From JAJZRJ01 sp040757055 (GTDB taxonomy: Bacteria; Desulfobacterota; Desulfobulbia; Desulfobulbales; Desulfurivibrionaceae), in NCBI GenBank assembly GCA_040757055.1, contig JBFLXY010000010.1, positions 57,408 to 121,407 of the forward strand: a DNA stretch of 64,000 nucleotides. Direction: 5' to 3'. Under the pieces are notes generated by a model, which was not told the origin of the DNA, did no database searches, and saw only the letters and a list, made by a program, of their open reading frames with translations. The position numbers and the translations under genes are program-made. Position 1 is the first letter of the stretch; every line of letters begins with the position of its first letter. Below are positions 33,517 through 42,857 of the stretch, piece after piece.

Positions 33517-34377
33517 TTAGCCCTTCAACGCCTCAGCACCGCCGACGATATCCATCAGTTCGCCGGTAATGCCCGACTGCCGTGCCTTGTTGTAGATCAA
33601 GGTCAGGCTGGTGATCATGTCCTTGCAGGCGCTGGTGGCATTGTCCATGGCGGTCATCCGCGCCGCGTGCTCACTGGCGCTTACCTCGAGCATGGCATGG
33701 TAAACCATAACGTTGAGGTAGAGCGGCAGCATCACGTCCATGATCTCGGTGGTGCTGGGCTCGTAGATGTAGTCGGCGCTGGTTGCCGCAGCCCCTTCCA
33801 CCGGCTTAACCGGCAGGAACTGGGTCTGTGCCGGCTTCTGCACCGCCACGCTGTGGAAGCGGCCGTACATGATATGCACCTCGTCGGCGCCGCCGGCCAG
33901 GAAGTTACCCGCCACGTCCTGGGCAATGGCCCGGGCGTTGAACATCTGGAAGTTGCCCATGATGTCGGTGAAGGTGGCGCGCACCTTGCCGCTGCGCTTG
34001 AAGTACTGGGCCGCCTTCTTGCCGACGCAGACCAGGCTCACCTTTTTGCCCTGGCCTTCCAGCTGGCGCATGAACCGCTCGGTCTGCTTCAGGATGTTGG
34101 AGTTGAAGCTGCCGCAGAGGCCGCGGTCGGAAGTGACCACCACCAGTTCGACACCCTTCACCTCGCGCACCTCCATGAGCGGGAACTGCGCCGCATCCAT
34201 GCCGCTGGAGAGGTTGACCATGGCGGCGTTGTACTTCTCGGCATAGGGCCGGAACCGCTCCATCTTCATCTGGGCGCCGCGCAGCTTCGCCGCGGCGACC
34301 ATGTTCATCGCCTTGGTGATCTGCGAGGTCTTCTTGACACCCGAGATTTTTACTTTGACATCTTTCAGGCTAGCCAT
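33517..34377 (-). CDS. atpG: ATP synthase F1 gamma subunit
   Basis: A 286-residue central-stalk subunit. The long N-terminal helix (MASLKDVKVKISGVKKTSQITKAMNMVAAAK in the usual form), SDRGLCGSFNSNI and the C-terminal ENATSACKDM-type helix (AMDNATSACKDMITSLTLIYNKARQ) with the terminal ITGELMDIVGGAEAL are all present. It rotates inside the alpha3beta3 ring. Normal length and normal position between atpA and atpD. Confidence 0.97.
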   Translation of the reverse strand: MASLKDVKVKISGVKKTSQITKAMNMVAAAKLRGAQMKMERFRPYAEKYNAAMVNLSSGMDAAQFPLMEVREVKGVELVVVTSDRGLCGSFNSNILKQTERFMRQLEGQGKKVSLVCVGKKAAQYFKRSGKVRATFTDIMGNFQMFNARAIAQDVAGNFLAGGADEVHIMYGRFHSVAVQKPAQTQFLPVKPVEGAAATSADYIYEPSTTEIMDVMLPLYLNVMVYHAMLEVSASEHAARMTAMDNATSACKDMITSLTLIYNKARQSGITGELMDIVGGAEALKG

Positions 34378-34389
34378 AAGCCCCCCTTG

Positions 34390-35919
34390 TTATTTCAGGC
34401 CTTTTGCCGCCTTGAAGGATTCGCCGAAGGCCTCCAACGCCTTACGCATCTTTGCCTCGAGATCGGCGTCGATGGCCTGCTTCGTCTTCAGGTCTTCGTA
34501 AATGGAGGCATCGTTCTTTTCGATGTACGCATAGAGCTGCTGCTCGTACTCGGCCAGGGTGTTCACCGGCAGTTTGTCGAGGTAGCCGCGGGTACCGGCA
34601 AAGAGGATGCAGATCTGCTTCTCCATGGGCAGCGGCTGATACTGCGGCTGCTTCAGGATTTCGACCAGACGCTCACCGCGGGTCAGCTGGGCCTGGGTGG
34701 CGGCGTCGAGATCGGAGCCGAAGCCGGCGAAGGCCGCGAGCTCGCGGTACTGGGCGAGGTCGAGACGAAGGGTACCGGCCACCTGCTTCATGGCCTTGAC
34801 CTGGGCGGCGCCACCAACGCGGGATACCGAGAGGCCGACGTTGATCGCCGGACGAACACCGGCGAAGAAGAGGTTCGGTTCGAGGTAGACCTGACCGTCG
34901 GTGATGGAGATGACGTTGGTCGGAATGAAGGCGGAAACGTCACCGGCCTGGGTCTCGATGATCGGCAGCGCGGTGAGCGAACCGGCGCCCAGCTCGTCGC
35001 TCACCTTGGAGGCGCGCTCGAGCAGGCGGGAGTGGTTGAAGAAGATGTCGCCGGGGAAGGCTTCGCGGCCCGGCGGACGGCGAAGCAGCAGGGAAAGCTC
35101 GCGGTAGGCCACGGCCTGCTTGGAGAGATCATCGTAAATGATCAACGCGTGCTTGCCGTTGTCGCGGAAGTACTCGCCCATGGCGCAGCCGGCGAAGGCG
35201 GCGACGTACTGCATCGGCGCCGGGTCGGAGGCGCAGGCGGCGACCACGGTGGTGTACTCCATGGCGCCGTGCTTGCGGAGCGCCTCAACAACCAGGGCCA
35301 CGGTGGACTTCTTCTGGCCGATGGCCACGTAGATGCAGTGGATATCGGTGTTCTTCTGAGCGATGATGGCATCGACGCAGAGAGCGGTCTTGCCGATCTG
35401 GCGGTCGCCGATGACCAGCTCGCGCTGGCCGCGGCCCACCGGGGTCATGGCGTCCACCGCCTTGGCGCCGGTGTAGCAGGGCTCATGCACCGATTTACGG
35501 GCGATAACGCCGGGAGCGAGCACCTCGATCTTGGAGAACTGCTTGGCGTTGATCGGACCCTGGCCATCGATGGGCTGCCCCACGCCGTCAACGACGCGAC
35601 CGAGCATCTCGGGGCCAACCGGAACCTCGGCGATGCGGCCTGTCCTTTTCACGGTGTCGCCTTCCTTGATGTTCCGCACGTCACCCAATACGGCACAACC
35701 AACGTTGTCCTCTTCGAGGTTCAGGGCGATGCCCAGAATGCCGCCGGGGAACTCGAGGAGTTCCATGGCCATGCAGTTCTGGACGCCGTGGACGCGGGCG
35801 ATACCGTCACCCACCGAGATAACGGTGCCGGTCTCGCTCAGATCAACCTTGGTCTCGTAGTCCTTGATCTGTCCCTTGATGATTTGGCTGATTTCTTCGG
35901 CTTTGATCTGCATCGTCAA
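34390..35919 (-). CDS. atpA: ATP synthase F1 alpha subunit
   Basis: A 509-residue subunit. The N-terminal beta-barrel (VISVGDGIARVHGVQNCMAMELLEF) leads to the P-loop GDRQIGKTA and the arginine finger region ISITDGQVYLEPNLF, PAINVGLSVSRVGG. Complete and normal. It starts four bases inside the end of atpH (ATG overlaps), so translation is coupled. The non-catalytic sites regulate the catalytic ones in beta. Confidence 0.98.
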   Translation of the reverse strand: MTMQIKAEEISQIIKGQIKDYETKVDLSETGTVISVGDGIARVHGVQNCMAMELLEFPGGILGIALNLEEDNVGCAVLGDVRNIKEGDTVKRTGRIAEVPVGPEMLGRVVDGVGQPIDGQGPINAKQFSKIEVLAPGVIARKSVHEPCYTGAKAVDAMTPVGRGQRELVIGDRQIGKTALCVDAIIAQKNTDIHCIYVAIGQKKSTVALVVEALRKHGAMEYTTVVAACASDPAPMQYVAAFAGCAMGEYFRDNGKHALIIYDDLSKQAVAYRELSLLLRRPPGREAFPGDIFFNHSRLLERASKVSDELGAGSLTALPIIETQAGDVSAFIPTNVISITDGQVYLEPNLFFAGVRPAINVGLSVSRVGGAAQVKAMKQVAGTLRLDLAQYRELAAFAGFGSDLDAATQAQLTRGERLVEILKQPQYQPLPMEKQICILFAGTRGYLDKLPVNTLAEYEQQLYAYIEKNDASIYEDLKTKQAIDADLEAKMRKALEAFGESFKAAKGLK

Positions 35920-36461
35920 TTACTCCCCTTGATGGATTCTTGTAAACCTGCAAGCTGCGACCGGATGCTGCCGTCGAGCACCAGATCGCCCACCTTGGCC
36001 ACCATGCCGCCGATGATCGACGGATCGATCGCCGTGGTGAGCACAACCTGCTTGCCGGTAATTTTCTCTAAGGTCGCCTTTACCTTGGCGCTGAGATCGG
36101 GGGTAAGCGCCGTGGCCGACACCACCGTGCCCCGCACCAGATTCTTATCCGCATCAACCAGGGCCTGGTAGACCTCGGCCAGTTCCGGCAGAATGTCGGC
36201 CCGCTTCTTCTGGACCAGCAGTTTGAAAAAGTTGGCCATGACCGGCGCCGCGCCCATGCCCTGCACCAGATGCGCCATCACCTTCTCCCGTACATCCAGA
36301 GGATAGACCGGGTTGGTGAGGGCATCCGCCACCTCGGGCATGGAAGTGTAGAAGCCGGCCATGCTGTGCAATGCCTGGCCGTACTGCTCAAAGGCGCCGT
36401 CTTCCTTGCCAACGGCGAAGAGCGCCTTGGCATATCGTTTCGCCAACACTGTGCTTTTCAC
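35916..36461 (-). CDS. atpH: ATP synthase F1 delta subunit
   Basis: A 181-residue delta (OSCP-like) subunit: AKRYAKALFAVGKEDG at the start, an alpha-helical domain with FFKLLVQKKRADILPELAEVYQAL, and the C-terminal ATALTPDLSAKVKATLEKITGKQVVL, DPSIIGGMVAKVGDLVLDGSIR typical of OSCP. It joins the b/b' stator to the top of F1. Overlaps both neighbours by four bases. Confidence 0.95.
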   Translation of the reverse strand: MKSTVLAKRYAKALFAVGKEDGAFEQYGQALHSMAGFYTSMPEVADALTNPVYPLDVREKVMAHLVQGMGAAPVMANFFKLLVQKKRADILPELAEVYQALVDADKNLVRGTVVSATALTPDLSAKVKATLEKITGKQVVLTTAIDPSIIGGMVAKVGDLVLDGSIRSQLAGLQESIKGSN

Positions 36462-37057
36462 TGAACACCTCCCACCTTGTCGAGGTAGCCCGCGATCATG
36501 GCCTGCTGGTCTGCCGGCTGCAGGTTCTTCCTGATGAGTTCCTCGGCCACCAGCACCGCCTGCTCGGCAATCTCCGCCTTGAGGCGCGCCTTGGCCACAG
36601 CCAGCTCATGGGCCACCGCCATCTCGGCCTGGCGCTTCATGTCGCCGGCGGCACGCTCCGCCTCGGCAAGGATCTTCGCCTTCTCGGCCTCGCCCTGCTT
36701 CACGGCCTCGGCAAGGATCGCCTGGGCCTCGGTCTCAAGCCCGGCCAGCTTGGCCTCACACTCCCTGTAGACCCGCTCGGCCTCGCTGCGCTTGGCATCA
36801 AGCTCTTCAAGCTGGGCCCGGATGCCTTCCCGACGGCTGTTCAGGGCATTGACCAGCGGTTTCTTGGCGGCCCAGATCAGGATGACCACCAGCCCCGCAA
36901 AGTTCAACACCCGGTACAGCAGGTCCCACAGCTTTTCCGCGGGGATAGCCCCTCCGCCATGTCCCTCGCCGCCGGAGGCGTAGAGGGTGGCCGCCGTTGC
37001 CAGCAGGCCCACCGCCGCCAGAACGGCCGCGCCCAACTTCCCTTTCCGCTGCTTCAT
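36458..37057 (-). CDS. atpF: ATP synthase F0 b subunit
   Basis: A 199-residue stator subunit. A leading hydrophobic segment (about 9-27, AAVLAAVGLLATAATLYAS) looks like a cleavable signal, followed by the true membrane span (about 45-63, LNFAGLVVILIWAA) and a long charged coiled coil to the end. An N-terminal signal-like segment before the anchor is seen in several deltaproteobacterial b subunits. ATG 37057 is chosen on this basis. It pairs with the b' gene one base upstream. Confidence 0.92.
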   Translation of the reverse strand: MKQRKGKLGAAVLAAVGLLATAATLYASGGEGHGGGAIPAEKLWDLLYRVLNFAGLVVILIWAAKKPLVNALNSRREGIRAQLEELDAKRSEAERVYRECEAKLAGLETEAQAILAEAVKQGEAEKAKILAEAERAAGDMKRQAEMAVAHELAVAKARLKAEIAEQAVLVAEELIRKNLQPADQQAMIAGYLDKVGGVQ

Positions 37058-37058
37058 G

Positions 37059-37484
37059 TTAGAGAGCCCTCCCCAAAACTTTACTCGCCATTTCGGTGGC
37101 GAAGGTATCGATCTGTCCTTTGAGCGCCGTCTGGGCTGCGGCAAACTGCTGCTGGATCTGCTGCAGCTGCTCGGCCTTGGCGGCCTCGACTTCCTTGCGC
37201 AGGGCTGCCAGCCTTTCGCCGCTTGCGCTCTGGGCAGCGCCCCGGGCGGCATCGAATTCGGCCTTTGCCTTGCCGCGGGCATCGCGGACCTTCTGGTCGA
37301 ACTCGTCCAGGCGGAGCTTGGCGTTCTTGTTGAAGTTGGCGATATCGGTGTCGAGGCCGCCGATTTTCTTCTGGCGCTCGATGAGGATGGTACGGATCGG
37401 CCGGTAGAGGACGGCATTGAGAATGACGATCAAGAGCAGCATGTTGATGATCTGGATCGGCATGGTGAGGTCAATGGTGATCAT
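37059..37484 (-). CDS. ATP synthase F0 b' subunit
   Basis: A 141-residue subunit: one N-terminal membrane span (about 8-27, IQIINMLLLIVILNAVLY) with PIRTILIERQKKI after it, then a coiled coil rich in A/K/E/Q. It is the shorter, divergent b-like partner (AtpF'/AtpX) that forms a b/b' heterodimer in cyanobacteria, Alphaproteobacteria and many Desulfobacterota. First gene of the operon. The a, c and i genes (atpB, atpE, atpI) are absent and must be elsewhere. Confidence 0.93.
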   Translation of the reverse strand: MITIDLTMPIQIINMLLLIVILNAVLYRPIRTILIERQKKIGGLDTDIANFNKNAKLRLDEFDQKVRDARGKAKAEFDAARGAAQSASGERLAALRKEVEAAKAEQLQQIQQQFAAAQTALKGQIDTFATEMASKVLGRAL

Positions 37485-37533
37485 GGTCTCGCCCCCGTGA
37501 TTGCGTGGTTCGTGGTAACGTTGTCCGCCGGAA

Positions 37534-37549
37534 ATGAATGATCGTTCAT
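37534..37549. promoter_or_regulatory. Palindromic site in the atp operon leader
   Basis: ATGAATGA-TCGTTCAT is a 16-base inverted repeat with a single mismatched pair, placed just downstream of the predicted atp start of transcription. It has the size of a dimeric repressor site. No regulator gene is adjacent. Confidence 0.4.
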
Positions 37550-37561
37550 AAACAAAGAGGC

Positions 37562-37590
37562 GTTCTAATCGATAATCCGGGGCCTGTCAA
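37562..37590 (-). promoter_or_regulatory. Sigma-70 promoter of the atp operon
   Basis: On the minus strand TTGACA (37590-37585), a 17-base spacer and TAGAAC (37567-37562) lie about 80 bases upstream of the b' ATG. The -35 is perfect and the -10 matches four of six. Confidence 0.65.
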
Positions 37591-37680
37591 CACTTTTTCT
37601 GCCGCCATTTTTTTCTGTCATTTCAAGAAATAACCACCTTTTTGCCGGCCGATTTTCACGCAGTTAAGCAAAAACTTGAG

Positions 37681-40320
37681 TTACATCTTCTCAATGATTC
37701 CCGGCACCGCGGCCAAGGCGCTGGCCAGCTTGCCGGTCTCGGTGCCGCCGGCCTGGGCCATGTCCGGCCTGCCACCGCCGCTGCCCCCCACCAGGGCGGC
37801 CACCGCCTTGACGATGGTGCCGGCGTGGTAGGTCTTGGTCAGATCCTTGCTGACGATGGCCAAGAGGCTCACCTTGCCCTCGAAGACACCCCCGAGCACG
37901 GCAATGCCACTGCCCAGCTTGTCCCGTACCCGATCCCCCACCTCGCGCATGGTCTTGGTCGAGTCGATGGGAATTTCGAGGGCCACCACCCGCACCTCGT
38001 TCACCTCCACCGCCTTGGCGATGACCGAATCGAGATCCGCGGTGGCGGATTTGGCAGCGAATTGGCCCACCTGGCGCTCCAGCTCCTTGACCCGGCCCAG
38101 AAGCTTTTCGAGCCGGGCCGGCAGCTCCTCGGGCACTGTCTTGAGCTGGCCAGCCAGTTCGTCGAGCTGTGTCTCCAGCCGCTGGAAGCGGGCAAAGGCC
38201 GCAGGCCCGGTCACTGCCTCGATGCGGCGGATGCCCGCGGCAATGCCGGTTTCGGTCAGAATCTTAAAAAGGCCGATCTCGCCGGTGGCGCCCACATGGG
38301 TGCCGCCGCAGAGTTCCTTGCTGAAGTCGCCCACCGTCACCACCCGCACGGTGTCGGCGTATTTCTCGCCAAAGAGGGCGGTGGCGCCGCCCTTGATCGC
38401 CTCGTCCCGGCTCAGGAGTGCGGTCTGGAGGTTGGTGTTGGCGCGGATCTCGTCGTTGACGATCCCCTCCACCTCGCGGCGCTGCTCCGGGGTGAGGGGC
38501 GAGAAGTGGGTGAAGTCGAAGCGGAGCCGCTCTGGTTCCACCAGCGACCCAGACTGCTTGACGTGGTCGCCCAGCACCTGGCGCAGGGCGGCCTGCAACA
38601 GGTGGGTGGCGGTATGGTTGTTGGCCACCTGCTGGCGGCGGCCTTCGGCCACCTTGAGTTCCACGCTCTCGCCTCTGGAAAGCTGTCCTTCGACCATCTC
38701 GGCCTGGTGGATGGCGAGCCCCTCGGCAACGGTGATGGTGTTCACCACCCGGGCGCGGCCCTGGGGGCCGACGATCTCGCCCTGGTCTCCGGCTTGGCCG
38801 CCGGCCTCGGCGTAGAAGGGGGTCTCACGGCAGACCACGGCCACCTGCTGGCCGATAGCGGCCTTGTCGATCAACTCGCCCGCCTCGTTGACCAGCGCGG
38901 CCAGGGCGGAACGGTGGCGCCGGGTCTCGTAGCCGACAAAGGTGGAGCGCAGCCCCTGCTCGACCAGGGTCCGGAAGCCGGCCCCCATCTCGGCAAGGCT
39001 CGTCGCCTTCCACGACTTCTTCGACTGCTCGCGCTGCACGGCCATGGCGGCGTTGAAACCCGCCTCGTCGGCAGCGAGCCCCTCTTCCACAGCCACGTCC
39101 TTGGCGATATCCACCGGGAAGCCATAGGTATCGTAGAGCTTGAAAATAAACTGGCCGTCAATGACCGTGACGTTGGCATTCTTGAGCCGCCTGATCTCCT
39201 CGCCCAGCATGGCCAGGCCGTTGTCAAGGGTCTCGAAGAAGCGTTCCTCCTCGTGGCGCACCACCTTGGCGAGCAGGTCCCGGCTTTCGGCCAGATGCGG
39301 GTAGGCGGCCACCATGGCCTCCACCACCGCGGCGGTGACCTCGCCGAGGAAGGGCTTGGTCAGCCCCATGGTGCGGCCGAAACGAATGGCGCGGCGCATG
39401 ATGCGCCGCAATACATAGCCGCGGCCCTCGTTGGAGGGCAGCACGCCGTCCGCCACCAGGAAGGTGGTGGCGCGGCTGTGATCGGCAATGACCCGCAAGG
39501 CGGTATCGGTGGCGTGGTTCGTGCCGTACGCCACTCCAGCCACCTTGCAGATGGCCGTGATGATCGGGGCAAAGAGGTCGGAGTCGTAGTTGTTGCGCTT
39601 GCCCTGGGCCACGGCGGCGATGCGCTCGAGCCCCATGCCGGTGTCGATGCTCGGTTTGGGCAGCTTAGTAAGGGTGCCGGTCTCGTCGCGATAAAACTGC
39701 ATGAAGACCAGGTTCCAGATTTCAAGAAAGCGGTCGCAGTCGCACTCCACCCCGCAGCCCGGCTTACCGCAACCCACCTCGGGGCCCTGGTCAAAGTGGA
39801 TCTCGGAGCAGGGGCCGCAGGGGCCGGTGTCGCCCATGGCCCAGAAGTTGTCCTTCTCGCCCATGCGAAGGATGCGCCCCTTGGGCAATCCCTCGATCTT
39901 CTCCCACATGCCGAAGGCCTCGTCGTCGTCCTCGAAGACCGAGACCCAGAGGCGGGAAGGATCAAGGCCGATCTCCCTGGTCACGAACTCCCAGGCGTAG
40001 CGGATGGCCTCTTCCTTGAAGTAGTCGCCAAAGGAAAAGTTGCCGAGCATCTCGAAGAAGGTGTGGTGGCGGGCGGTGTAGCCGACGTTGTCGAGGTCGT
40101 TGTGCTTGCCGCCGGCCCGCACGCACCGCTGGCAGGTGACGGCCCGCACGTAGTCGCGCTTCTCCTCGCCCATGAAGACCCGCTTGAACTGGACCATGCC
40201 GGCGTTGGTGAACAAGAGCGTCGGGTCGTCGTGCGGGACCAGCGGTGAGCTCTCGACCACGGCATGGCCCTTGTCCTTGAAGAATTGCAGAAAACGTGCG
40301 CGGATGTCGTTGCCTTTCAT
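37681..40320 (-). CDS. alaS: Alanyl-tRNA synthetase
   Basis: An 879-residue class II synthetase. The start is GNDIRARFLQFFKDKGHAVV; motif 2 region TCQRCVRAGGKHNDLDNVG and motif 3 GMGLERIAAVAQG belong to the aminoacylation domain. The editing domain has HTATHLLQAALRQVLG and CGGTHVGATG for zinc, which removes mischarged Ser/Gly. The C-terminal oligomerisation/C-Ala domain ends with GGGRPDMAQAGG. Normal length. It follows recA across a terminator, so it has its own promoter in the short gap. Confidence 0.98.
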   Translation of the reverse strand: MKGNDIRARFLQFFKDKGHAVVESSPLVPHDDPTLLFTNAGMVQFKRVFMGEEKRDYVRAVTCQRCVRAGGKHNDLDNVGYTARHHTFFEMLGNFSFGDYFKEEAIRYAWEFVTREIGLDPSRLWVSVFEDDDEAFGMWEKIEGLPKGRILRMGEKDNFWAMGDTGPCGPCSEIHFDQGPEVGCGKPGCGVECDCDRFLEIWNLVFMQFYRDETGTLTKLPKPSIDTGMGLERIAAVAQGKRNNYDSDLFAPIITAICKVAGVAYGTNHATDTALRVIADHSRATTFLVADGVLPSNEGRGYVLRRIMRRAIRFGRTMGLTKPFLGEVTAAVVEAMVAAYPHLAESRDLLAKVVRHEEERFFETLDNGLAMLGEEIRRLKNANVTVIDGQFIFKLYDTYGFPVDIAKDVAVEEGLAADEAGFNAAMAVQREQSKKSWKATSLAEMGAGFRTLVEQGLRSTFVGYETRRHRSALAALVNEAGELIDKAAIGQQVAVVCRETPFYAEAGGQAGDQGEIVGPQGRARVVNTITVAEGLAIHQAEMVEGQLSRGESVELKVAEGRRQQVANNHTATHLLQAALRQVLGDHVKQSGSLVEPERLRFDFTHFSPLTPEQRREVEGIVNDEIRANTNLQTALLSRDEAIKGGATALFGEKYADTVRVVTVGDFSKELCGGTHVGATGEIGLFKILTETGIAAGIRRIEAVTGPAAFARFQRLETQLDELAGQLKTVPEELPARLEKLLGRVKELERQVGQFAAKSATADLDSVIAKAVEVNEVRVVALEIPIDSTKTMREVGDRVRDKLGSGIAVLGGVFEGKVSLLAIVSKDLTKTYHAGTIVKAVAALVGGSGGGRPDMAQAGGTETGKLASALAAVPGIIEKM

Positions 40321-40359
40321 TGCTCCACCTTGCTGCCGACGAGGTTCCTAAAAGCCCAT

Positions 40360-40388
40360 AAAAAAAGCGGGATGCCTCCGCATCCCGC
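40360..40388 (-). terminator. Rho-independent terminator after recA
   Basis: On the minus strand GCGGGATGC/GCATCCCGC form a nine-base stem with a four-base loop (40367-40388), followed by seven T (40366-40360). It lies about 90 bases after the recA stop. Confidence 0.9.
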
Positions 40389-40480
40389 CCCCTTACTTAC
40401 ATCCCTGTGCGCCTTTTTGCAACGCCTTTAGCTGCTTCCGGCGGCGCAGACAGCCTTGCCGGGAAATCCCCCACGGGCGA

Positions 40481-41539
40481 TCACGCCTTTGCCTTCTTCT
40501 CCTCCCTGGCCGAAGCAGGCGCCGCCTCAACGGCCCCGCCTGCCACCGGCAGACCGAAACCGAGGCGGACCTTGCGGTCGATTTCCGCCGCCACCTCCGG
40601 ATGTTCCCGCAGGAAGGTACGGGCATTCTCGCGACCCTGGCCGATGCGCTCGCCGCCGTAGGAGAACCAGGCGCCGCTCTTGTCGATGATGTTCTGATTC
40701 ACCGCCAGGTCGAGCATGTCGCCCTCGCGGGAGGCGCCCTCGCCGAAGATGATATCGAACTCCGCGGTCTTGAAGGGCGGCGCCACCTTGTTCTTGACGA
40801 TCTTCGCCTTGGTGCGGTTGCCGATCACCTCGTCGCCATCCTTGATGGCCGTCATCTTGCGGATGTCGATGCGCATGGAGCTGTAGAACTTGAGGGCGTT
40901 GCCGCCGGTGGTGGTCTCCGGGTTGCCGAACATGACGCCGATCTTCATGCGGATCTGGTTGATGAAGATGATGGCGGTGTTGGTGCGCTTGAGCACCCCG
41001 GCCAGCTTGCGCATGGTCTGGCTCATGAGCCGGGCCTGGAGGCCGACGTGGGAGTCGCCGATGTTGCCGTCGATCTCCGCCTTGGGCACCAGGGCGGCCA
41101 CCGAGTCCACCACGATCACGTCCACCGCGCCGCTGCGGATGAGGATCTCGGCGATCTCCAAGGCCTGCTCGCCGTAGTCGGGCTGGGAGACCAGCAGATC
41201 ATCGACATTCACCCCGAGGCGGCCGGCATAGCCGACATCGAGGGCGTGCTCCGCGTCGATGAAGGCCGCGGCCCCGCCCTGACGCTGCGCCTCGGCGATG
41301 ATCTGCAGGGCCAGCGTGGTCTTGCCCGAGGATTCCGGGCCGAAGATCTCGGTAATCCGGCCGCGGGGGATGCCGCCGATGCCGGAGGCGATGTCGAGGC
41401 TCAGGCAGCCGGTGGAGATGGCAGGGACCGCCTCGCGCTCGTCGGTGCCGAGGCGCATGATGGAGCCCTTGCCGAACTGCTTGTGAATCTGGAAGATGGC
41501 GGTCTCCAGGGTCTTGCTCTTGCTCTCCGCAATGGTCAT
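40481..41539 (-). CDS. recA: Recombinase RecA
   Basis: A 352-residue RecA with Walker A GPESSGKTTLALQ, YIDAEHA-like FIDAEHALDVGYAGRLGV, the L1/L2 DNA-binding loops (SQTMRKLAGVLKRTNTAI, NPETTTGGNALKFYSS) and an acidic/Lys C-terminus. It forms filaments on single-stranded DNA for recombination and LexA self-cleavage. ATG 41539 gives the canonical start and follows GAGGAGAG. The upstream frame continues but does not resemble RecA. I saw no obvious LexA box in the 61 bases between cinA and recA. Confidence 0.98.
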   Translation of the reverse strand: MTIAESKSKTLETAIFQIHKQFGKGSIMRLGTDEREAVPAISTGCLSLDIASGIGGIPRGRITEIFGPESSGKTTLALQIIAEAQRQGGAAAFIDAEHALDVGYAGRLGVNVDDLLVSQPDYGEQALEIAEILIRSGAVDVIVVDSVAALVPKAEIDGNIGDSHVGLQARLMSQTMRKLAGVLKRTNTAIIFINQIRMKIGVMFGNPETTTGGNALKFYSSMRIDIRKMTAIKDGDEVIGNRTKAKIVKNKVAPPFKTAEFDIIFGEGASREGDMLDLAVNQNIIDKSGAWFSYGGERIGQGRENARTFLREHPEVAAEIDRKVRLGFGLPVAGGAVEAAPASAREEKKAKA

Positions 41540-41600
41540 GGAACTCTCCTCTAACGAAGGAATTGGGTGGACAGGCAGTTCCCTTCTTTTACACCGCCCG

Positions 41601-42845
41601 TCATTCGGAATCAAGCAGAGAGCGGCGCACCATGTCCAGGGCGAGCTGGCTGGCGTGTTCCTGGATCTGCCAGCGGTCGCCGGCAAGCTGCAGCAGATGA
41701 TCGTCGGTGCCCCCGGCAGTGGCGAGCGCCATAGAGACCGTGCCCACCGGCTTTGCCTCGCTGCCGCCGGAAGGCCCGGCAATGCCGGTGATGGAAACGC
41801 CAAGGTCGGCGCCGGTCACCCGCCGGATGCCTTCGGCCATGGCCCGGGCGGTCTCGCTGCTCACCGCACCGTATTGGGTCAGGGTGTCGGCCGGCACGCC
41901 GAGCAGCTTTTTTTTCAGGTCATTGCTGTAGGCCACCACCCCGCCGAGAAAATAGGCGGAGCTGCCCGAGACCCTGGTCACCTTGTGGGCCATGAGGCCG
42001 CCGGAGCAGGACTCCGCCACCGCCAGCGTCTTGCCCTGCCAGCCCAACAGCCTGCCCACCACGCCTTCCAGGGAATCGGTGCCGCAGCCGTAAATGGCGC
42101 GGCCGAGGATGTCGGAAATCGCCGTATCGAGATCGTAAAAACGCTGGTCAATGGTCTCGTCGCCGTTGCCGGCCACGGTCAGGCTCACATGCACCTCGGG
42201 AAAAACCGGATAATAGCCGATCCGCACACCATGGGCCCCATCCTCCAGATGCTCCAGCTTGGTGTTGATCTCCGACTCGGCCAGCCCCACCACCTTGTAG
42301 ACCTTCTGCCGCACCTGCCGCCCCTCCTCACCCTCCCAGACCGCCAACCGGGTGAGCACCGTCTCCAGCAGCAGCTCCTTCATCTCGTGGGGCACGCCGG
42401 GCAGAAAGAAGATGGGCTTGCCGTGCTGCACCAGGAAATAGCCGGCGGTTTTCGCCTCGGTGTGCAGGGCGTGGGCCCCGGCCGGCAGCCAGGCCAGCTT
42501 TTCCAGCGCGCTCTGCACTTCGGGCCGGTTGTTGCGGCCATGGTCGGCGATCTTCCTGAATATCTCCGGATGGAAGGTGGCGGGCCTATCCAGCGCCGCG
42601 GAGACGGCCAGGTTGGTGAGATCGTCGGTGGTGGGACCGAGGCCGCCGGTGACGATGAGAAAATCGGCCCGGCTCAATGCCTGGCGGATGGTCTGGCCAA
42701 TGAGTTCCACCTCGTCGCCGATGGTGGTCATGGCGAGCACCTCGTGGCCGGCGGCAAAGAGCTGGCTGGCGGCAAAGAAGCTGGTGGTGTTCAAAATCCG
42801 GCCGGTGGTCAGCTCGTCGCCGATGGCAATGATCTCTCCCCGCAT
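41601..42845 (-). CDS. cinA: CinA-like protein (NMN deamidase type)
   Basis: A 414-residue protein. The N-terminal MoCF/CinA domain starts EIIAIGDELTTGRILNT and has ADFLIVTGGLGPTTDDLT. The C-terminal PncC domain (about 255-410) has VAESCSGGLMAHKVT and SGSSAYFLGGVVAYSNDLK, which in homologs deamidates nicotinamide mononucleotide or hydrolyses ADP-ribose. It lies just upstream of recA in the same direction, a linkage known in other bacteria (cinA-recA). Confidence 0.93.
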   Translation of the reverse strand: MRGEIIAIGDELTTGRILNTTSFFAASQLFAAGHEVLAMTTIGDEVELIGQTIRQALSRADFLIVTGGLGPTTDDLTNLAVSAALDRPATFHPEIFRKIADHGRNNRPEVQSALEKLAWLPAGAHALHTEAKTAGYFLVQHGKPIFFLPGVPHEMKELLLETVLTRLAVWEGEEGRQVRQKVYKVVGLAESEINTKLEHLEDGAHGVRIGYYPVFPEVHVSLTVAGNGDETIDQRFYDLDTAISDILGRAIYGCGTDSLEGVVGRLLGWQGKTLAVAESCSGGLMAHKVTRVSGSSAYFLGGVVAYSNDLKKKLLGVPADTLTQYGAVSSETARAMAEGIRRVTGADLGVSITGIAGPSGGSEAKPVGTVSMALATAGGTDDHLLQLAGDRWQIQEHASQLALDMVRRSLLDSE

Positions 42846-42857
42846 GCCTCCCCCTGT

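Noticed and set aside
32128..36171. 1347-residue open frame on the plus strand
   Set aside because: It is antisense to atpD, atpG and atpA, which are certain. No recognisable domains or start signals.
37642..40248. 868-residue open frame on the plus strand
   Set aside because: Antisense shadow of alaS.
41540..41600. LexA box before recA
   Set aside because: No sequence matching known LexA site types was seen between cinA and recA; the SOS promoter may lie inside cinA or use another motif.
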